64,000 nt of DNA. Source: Mycolicibacterium aromaticivorans JS19b1 = JCM 16368 (GTDB lineage Bacteria > Actinomycetota > Actinomycetes > Mycobacteriales > Mycobacteriaceae). The stretch is from contig NZ_JALN02000001.1 of the NCBI RefSeq assembly GCF_000559085.1, positions 2,356,001-2,420,000 on the forward strand, read 5' to 3'. The position numbers and the translations under genes were made by a program. Positions 61,545 to 64,000 of this stretch are shown piece after piece. Position 1 is the first letter of the stretch. Each line of letters opens with the position of its first letter. The notes below the pieces were generated by a model. It did no database searches. It had not been told where the DNA came from and saw nothing but the letters and a program-made list of their open reading frames with translations.

Positions 61545-61961
61545 ATGACGATGAATCTCACACGATTGATCTACACCTCGACCGCGGCGGTCGGCATCGG
61601 TGCGGCCGGACTCTTCGGGCTCGGTATCGGAACCGCGAGTGCCGACCCCGGCCAGTGCGGCGGCCCCGGCCAGCAGAACTGCCAAGGCCCCAACAACGGG
61701 TGGAACAACGGCCCCGACAACAACGGGTGGAACAACGGGCACGACAACAACGGGCACGACAACAACGGGCACGACAACAACTGGAACAACGGGCCGGGCG
61801 ACCAGAACAACGGGCCGGGCGACTGGCAGCATCGCAACGTTGATCAGGCCCGCCAAGATCACCAGCCCTTCAACTGGAACGGCCAGTGGGTCCAGCCGAT
61901 GCCGGCCGGTAATGGCGCGGGCTGGGGCTTCTGGTTCCTGGGCCAGTGGATCCCGCTGTAA
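61545..61961 (+). CDS. Small secreted Asn/Gly-repeat protein
   Basis: 138 residues; ATG 61545, or ATG 61551 two codons on. Signal peptide to about residue 34 (GTASA). The mature protein begins with a Cys pair (QCGGPGQQNC) and runs through repeats NNGWN, NNGHD and NNGPGD (about 49-92). It ends in a Trp-rich tail PFNWNGQWVQP...GWGFWFLGQWIPL. The repeats are hydrophilic and probably unstructured, while the tail recalls other small mycobacterial secreted proteins. Function unknown. Confidence 0.75.
   Translation: MTMNLTRLIYTSTAAVGIGAAGLFGLGIGTASADPGQCGGPGQQNCQGPNNGWNNGPDNNGWNNGHDNNGHDNNGHDNNWNNGPGDQNNGPGDWQHRNVDQARQDHQPFNWNGQWVQPMPAGNGAGWGFWFLGQWIPL
61695..61820 (+). repeat. Tandem 15-bp coding repeats (NNGWN/NNGHD units)
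   Basis: AACAACGGGCACGAC occurs three times without mismatch at 61731-61745, 61746-61760 and 61761-61775, flanked by diverged units coding NNGWN, NNGPD and NNGPGD. In-frame 15-bp steps mean copy number can change without frameshift. Confidence 0.85.
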
Positions 61962-61979
61962 CCCGGCGTGCGATGCGGC

Positions 61980-62017
61980 CGGCCGGTGGCTCGACAGCTG
62001 AGTAGAGCCGCCGGCCG
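61980..62017. terminator. Bidirectional hairpin terminator between convergent genes
   Basis: A 13-bp stem (61980-61992 with 62005-62017, one G-T wobble) and a 12-nt loop lie 19 bp after the secreted-protein stop and 8 bp before the end of the kinase gene. No T-tract, as is usual for mycobacterial terminators. Confidence 0.6.
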
Positions 62018-62024
62018 ATCAGCG

Positions 62025-63284
62025 CTAGTTCGACCCGCCGGTCGCCGGCTTCTCGGGCTGCAGCGACCACACGATCGGACCGGTGCCCGCGGTCGCGTGC
62101 GCGCAGTAGGCCGGCGCGCCGTTCTCACCGACCGCGGCCGCACCCAGCACAGCACAGTTCGCGCCGATCACCACGACGGGCAGATCCATCCGGCTCGACA
62201 CAGCAGGCGGTGGCGCCGGCGTGTGCGCGGCAGCGGTGTCCACACCGCGCCGGCCGAACAGTAATGAAACCCCCGCGGTCGCACCGGCGATGATCACCAC
62301 CGCACCCAAGATCGCCGGGATCAGCAGCCGGCGGCGCGAGGAACCGGACTCCGGCTTGGCGTGGCGACCCGCACCGGCCTTCGCCGACGCACCGGATGCC
62401 GGCGCGGAACTCGTCACGTCGGTCGCGCCGGTCTGACGTTCCGCGGTACCGATACCTTGCTGCAGCGCCCGCGCGAAGTCGATGCAACGGGTGTAACGCT
62501 TACCGGCATCCTTGGCCAGCGCCTTGGCGAAAACCTGGCTCAGGCAGGCCAGTTCGGGCCGCTTGGCGCCGATGGCGGGCGGATCGGAGCTCAGATGCTG
62601 ACTGATCACGATCGCCGGATTGGTGTGCTGGAACGGCGGCATGCCGGTCAGCAGGTGATAAGCCGTCGCCGCCAGCGCATATTGATCGGCGTGACCGTCG
62701 ATCAGCTCGCCCTTGAGCTGCTCAGGGGCGGCGTACGCGACGGTTCCGACGGTCATGTTGGTTCCGGTGAGATCACTCGACTGACCCATCCAGCGGGCAA
62801 TTCCGAAGTCCGCGAGCATGACTCGCTCGTCACCGGTGCCGGGGAGACCCAGCAGAATGTTGGCGGGTTTCACGTCGCGGTGGAGCAGTCCGCGGCTGTG
62901 CGCATAATCGAGTGCTTCGGCAACCCCGGTGATGATCCGCACGACCTCGGCGGGCGGCATCCCGTACGGATAGCGCTCGGCGAGCAGACGGGAGGCATCG
63001 GTGCCGTCGATGTACTCCATCGCGATCCACAGCTTGTCGTCGAAGTCGCCGCGGTCGTAGATCGTGACGATGTGCCGGTTCGACAGCGTGGCCACCATGT
63101 CGGCCTCGAGGTTGAACCGCTTGCGGTACTCGTCATCGGAGCTGACCGCGGAACCGAGCACCTTGAGCGCGTCGTGCCGGGGCAGCCGGGGGTGCTGGAC
63201 GAGGTAAACCTCACCCATGCCTCCGGCCCCCAGTGTCCGCAGGATGGTGTAACCAGCAACAACCTGGCCGTCAGCTAACGGCAT
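62025..63284 (-). CDS. Membrane Ser/Thr protein kinase (Pkn family)
   Basis: 419 residues. Hanks-type kinase domain at about 10-275: glycine loop GAGGMGEVY, K41 in ALKVL, catalytic D137 in HRDVKPANIL, DFGIARW, and activation-loop threonines in SSDLTGTNMTVGTVAYAAPEQ. A Ser/Ala-rich juxtamembrane linker leads to one helix (about 318-340, LLIPAILGAVVIIAGATAGVSLL) and an ~80-residue extracellular domain with two cysteines likely forming a disulfide. No PASTA repeats, so it is not PknB. Closest in plan to mycobacterial PknF/PknJ-type kinases. Substrates unknown; next to the emb locus but on the opposite strand. Confidence 0.9.
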   Translation of the reverse strand: MPLADGQVVAGYTILRTLGAGGMGEVYLVQHPRLPRHDALKVLGSAVSSDDEYRKRFNLEADMVATLSNRHIVTIYDRGDFDDKLWIAMEYIDGTDASRLLAERYPYGMPPAEVVRIITGVAEALDYAHSRGLLHRDVKPANILLGLPGTGDERVMLADFGIARWMGQSSDLTGTNMTVGTVAYAAPEQLKGELIDGHADQYALAATAYHLLTGMPPFQHTNPAIVISQHLSSDPPAIGAKRPELACLSQVFAKALAKDAGKRYTRCIDFARALQQGIGTAERQTGATDVTSSAPASGASAKAGAGRHAKPESGSSRRRLLIPAILGAVVIIAGATAGVSLLFGRRGVDTAAAHTPAPPPAVSSRMDLPVVVIGANCAVLGAAAVGENGAPAYCAHATAGTGPIVWSLQPEKPATGGSN

Positions 63285-63313
63285 TGGGGCATCCTAGTCA
63301 TCACCGGTGACGA

Positions 63314-63751
63314 TTACCGAACGGGAGCGCCTGGGGCACGCCGGTCGTACTCGACCCGACTGCCCAGCACGACGTCCTGCGCCGACCGTCGCTGGCGGTC
63401 GACAGCAACCCACAGCAACCCGACCGGGAACAACACGCAGGCCACCGCTCGCAGCGCCGCGACAGCAACGCGCATGGGCTTCCCGCGCCGGTCCACCACC
63501 CGAACTCCCACTATGACCATCCCCAATGTCCGTCCCGACAGCGTCCAGCCCCCGGTCAGGTACAGCACCGACACGCCGAGAGTCACTGTGGTCGAGAAGA
63601 CCAGGTTGGGGGCCGGGAACCGGAAAGTGGCCGGGTTGACCATCAACATCGTCAACGCCAAACCGAGATAGAGGGCACCCATCGTGACGAGAACGACCGC
63701 CATGTCGACGAGAGCCGCCAACCCTCGGGAAACGATGCCCGCGTTGGTCAC
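63314..63751 (-). CDS. RDD-family membrane protein
   Basis: 145 residues with three helices in the RDD pattern. GIVSRGLAALVDMAVVLVTMGALYLG has the Arg/Asp pair; TLSGRTLGMVIVGVRVVDRRGKPM and GSRVEYDRR contain the remaining signature. Small RDD proteins are sometimes transport-related or maturation factors; the role here is open. Its start overlaps the stop of the preceding partial gene by 4 bp, so they form one unit read before the kinase. Confidence 0.82.
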   Translation of the reverse strand: MTNAGIVSRGLAALVDMAVVLVTMGALYLGLALTMLMVNPATFRFPAPNLVFSTTVTLGVSVLYLTGGWTLSGRTLGMVIVGVRVVDRRGKPMRVAVAALRAVACVLFPVGLLWVAVDRQRRSAQDVVLGSRVEYDRRAPGAPVR

Positions 63752-64000
63752 TGACGTTCCTGGGTGCCCGGCTCCCGGCCCAGCATCCGGTCGACGAAAC
63801 CGGAAATCATGTCGTCGGCACGTGCCGTCTGGCTGCGCACGTCGGTCATCACCTCCGCGGTGACAGTCCCGGTCGACTCGCGGATGATCGTGGACAGGTC
63901 CACCCCGTCGATGATCTGGTCGGCCAGCCCGATCAGATCGATGCGCGCGATGATGGCATCGATGTCGACGTCGGTCACGATCGCGTCGATGTCGACGCTG
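63748..64000 (-). CDS. Hypothetical protein with repeated VDIDAI segments (5' part outside window)
   Basis: Partial: the frame stays open at the window edge. A GTG at 63978 is in frame, but the coding pattern (VDIDAIVTDVDIDAI) continues upstream, so the real start is beyond 64000. The visible part reads IDAIIARIDLIGLADQIIDGVDLSTIIRESTGTVTAEVM and ends VDRMLGREPGTQERQ, an amphipathic helical protein that often precedes an RDD gene in mycobacteria. Function unknown. Confidence 0.7.
   Translation of the reverse strand, partial: SVDIDAIVTDVDIDAIIARIDLIGLADQIIDGVDLSTIIRESTGTVTAEVMTDVRSQTARADDMISGFVDRMLGREPGTQERQ

Noticed and set aside
61731..61775. CRISPR-like array
   Set aside because: Units are 15 bp, directly adjacent without spacers, and in frame within a secreted-protein gene.

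Overview
The window is high-GC actinobacterial chromosome. Its gene content and order place it in the Mycobacteriaceae, probably a non-tuberculous, Mycolicibacterium-like species. The right half carries the arabinogalactan/lipoarabinomannan locus in the order known from M. tuberculosis Rv3779-Rv3795: DUF6541 membrane protein, bpa, wzt, glfT1, wzm, GtrA, dprE1, dprE2, aftA, embC, embA, embB. The left half keeps a broken-up version of Rv3759c-Rv3778c: betaine-binding lipoprotein, LapA protein, fadE36, alkyl sulfatase, tcrYX, tRNA-Arg/tRNA-Ser, hisC2, DinB-like protein, echA21, quinone oxidoreductase, class-V aminotransferase. Lineage-specific genes sit between these. No insertion sequence, prophage or CRISPR array was seen.

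Layout. 1-1251: a partial osmolyte-binding lipoprotein and a LapA-like membrane protein. 1248-8935: a catabolic block with two divergent operons that share one perfect 23-bp palindrome (4166-4188). Leftward are a CaiB/BaiF CoA-transferase, a histidine phosphatase and an APH-type kinase (fadE36). Rightward are an APH-type kinase, SDR, acyl-CoA dehydrogenase, TetR and quinone oxidoreductase. 8942-20111: a leftward run of tcrX-tcrY, three polyprenyl-phosphate-sugar glycosyltransferase genes, a secreted phosphoesterase and an alkyl sulfatase. The lpqH gene that M. tuberculosis has here is absent. 20242-25412: small membrane proteins, a ThrE-type exporter and a second kinase/acyl-CoA dehydrogenase/SDR operon. 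25503-30099: small proteins, a TetR gene diverging from a flavin monooxygenase operon with two identical operator-like palindromes, and a diguanylate cyclase. The monooxygenase is frameshifted near its 3' end. 30279-38394: three tRNAs, amino-acid genes (hisC2, cysK-cysE), echA21, MarR, oxidoreductase and a class-V aminotransferase-like protein without the PLP lysine. 38504-59169: the cell-wall arabinan/galactan locus. 59420-64000: an amino-acid permease, small secreted proteins, a membrane Ser/Thr kinase, an RDD protein and a partial gene.

How the genes work together. DprE1/DprE2 make decaprenyl-phosphoryl-arabinose, AftA primes galactan, and EmbA/B/C extend arabinan. GlfT1 starts galactan, and Wzm-Wzt exports the lipid-linked galactan. 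The DprE1 residue equivalent to M. tuberculosis Cys387 is alanine, which predicts natural benzothiazinone resistance. The most interesting unexplained theme is the repeated pairing of APH-fold kinases with acyl-CoA dehydrogenases and SDRs. It looks like a split form of mammalian ACAD10/ACAD11 and suggests hydroxy-acid catabolism through phosphorylated acyl-CoA intermediates.
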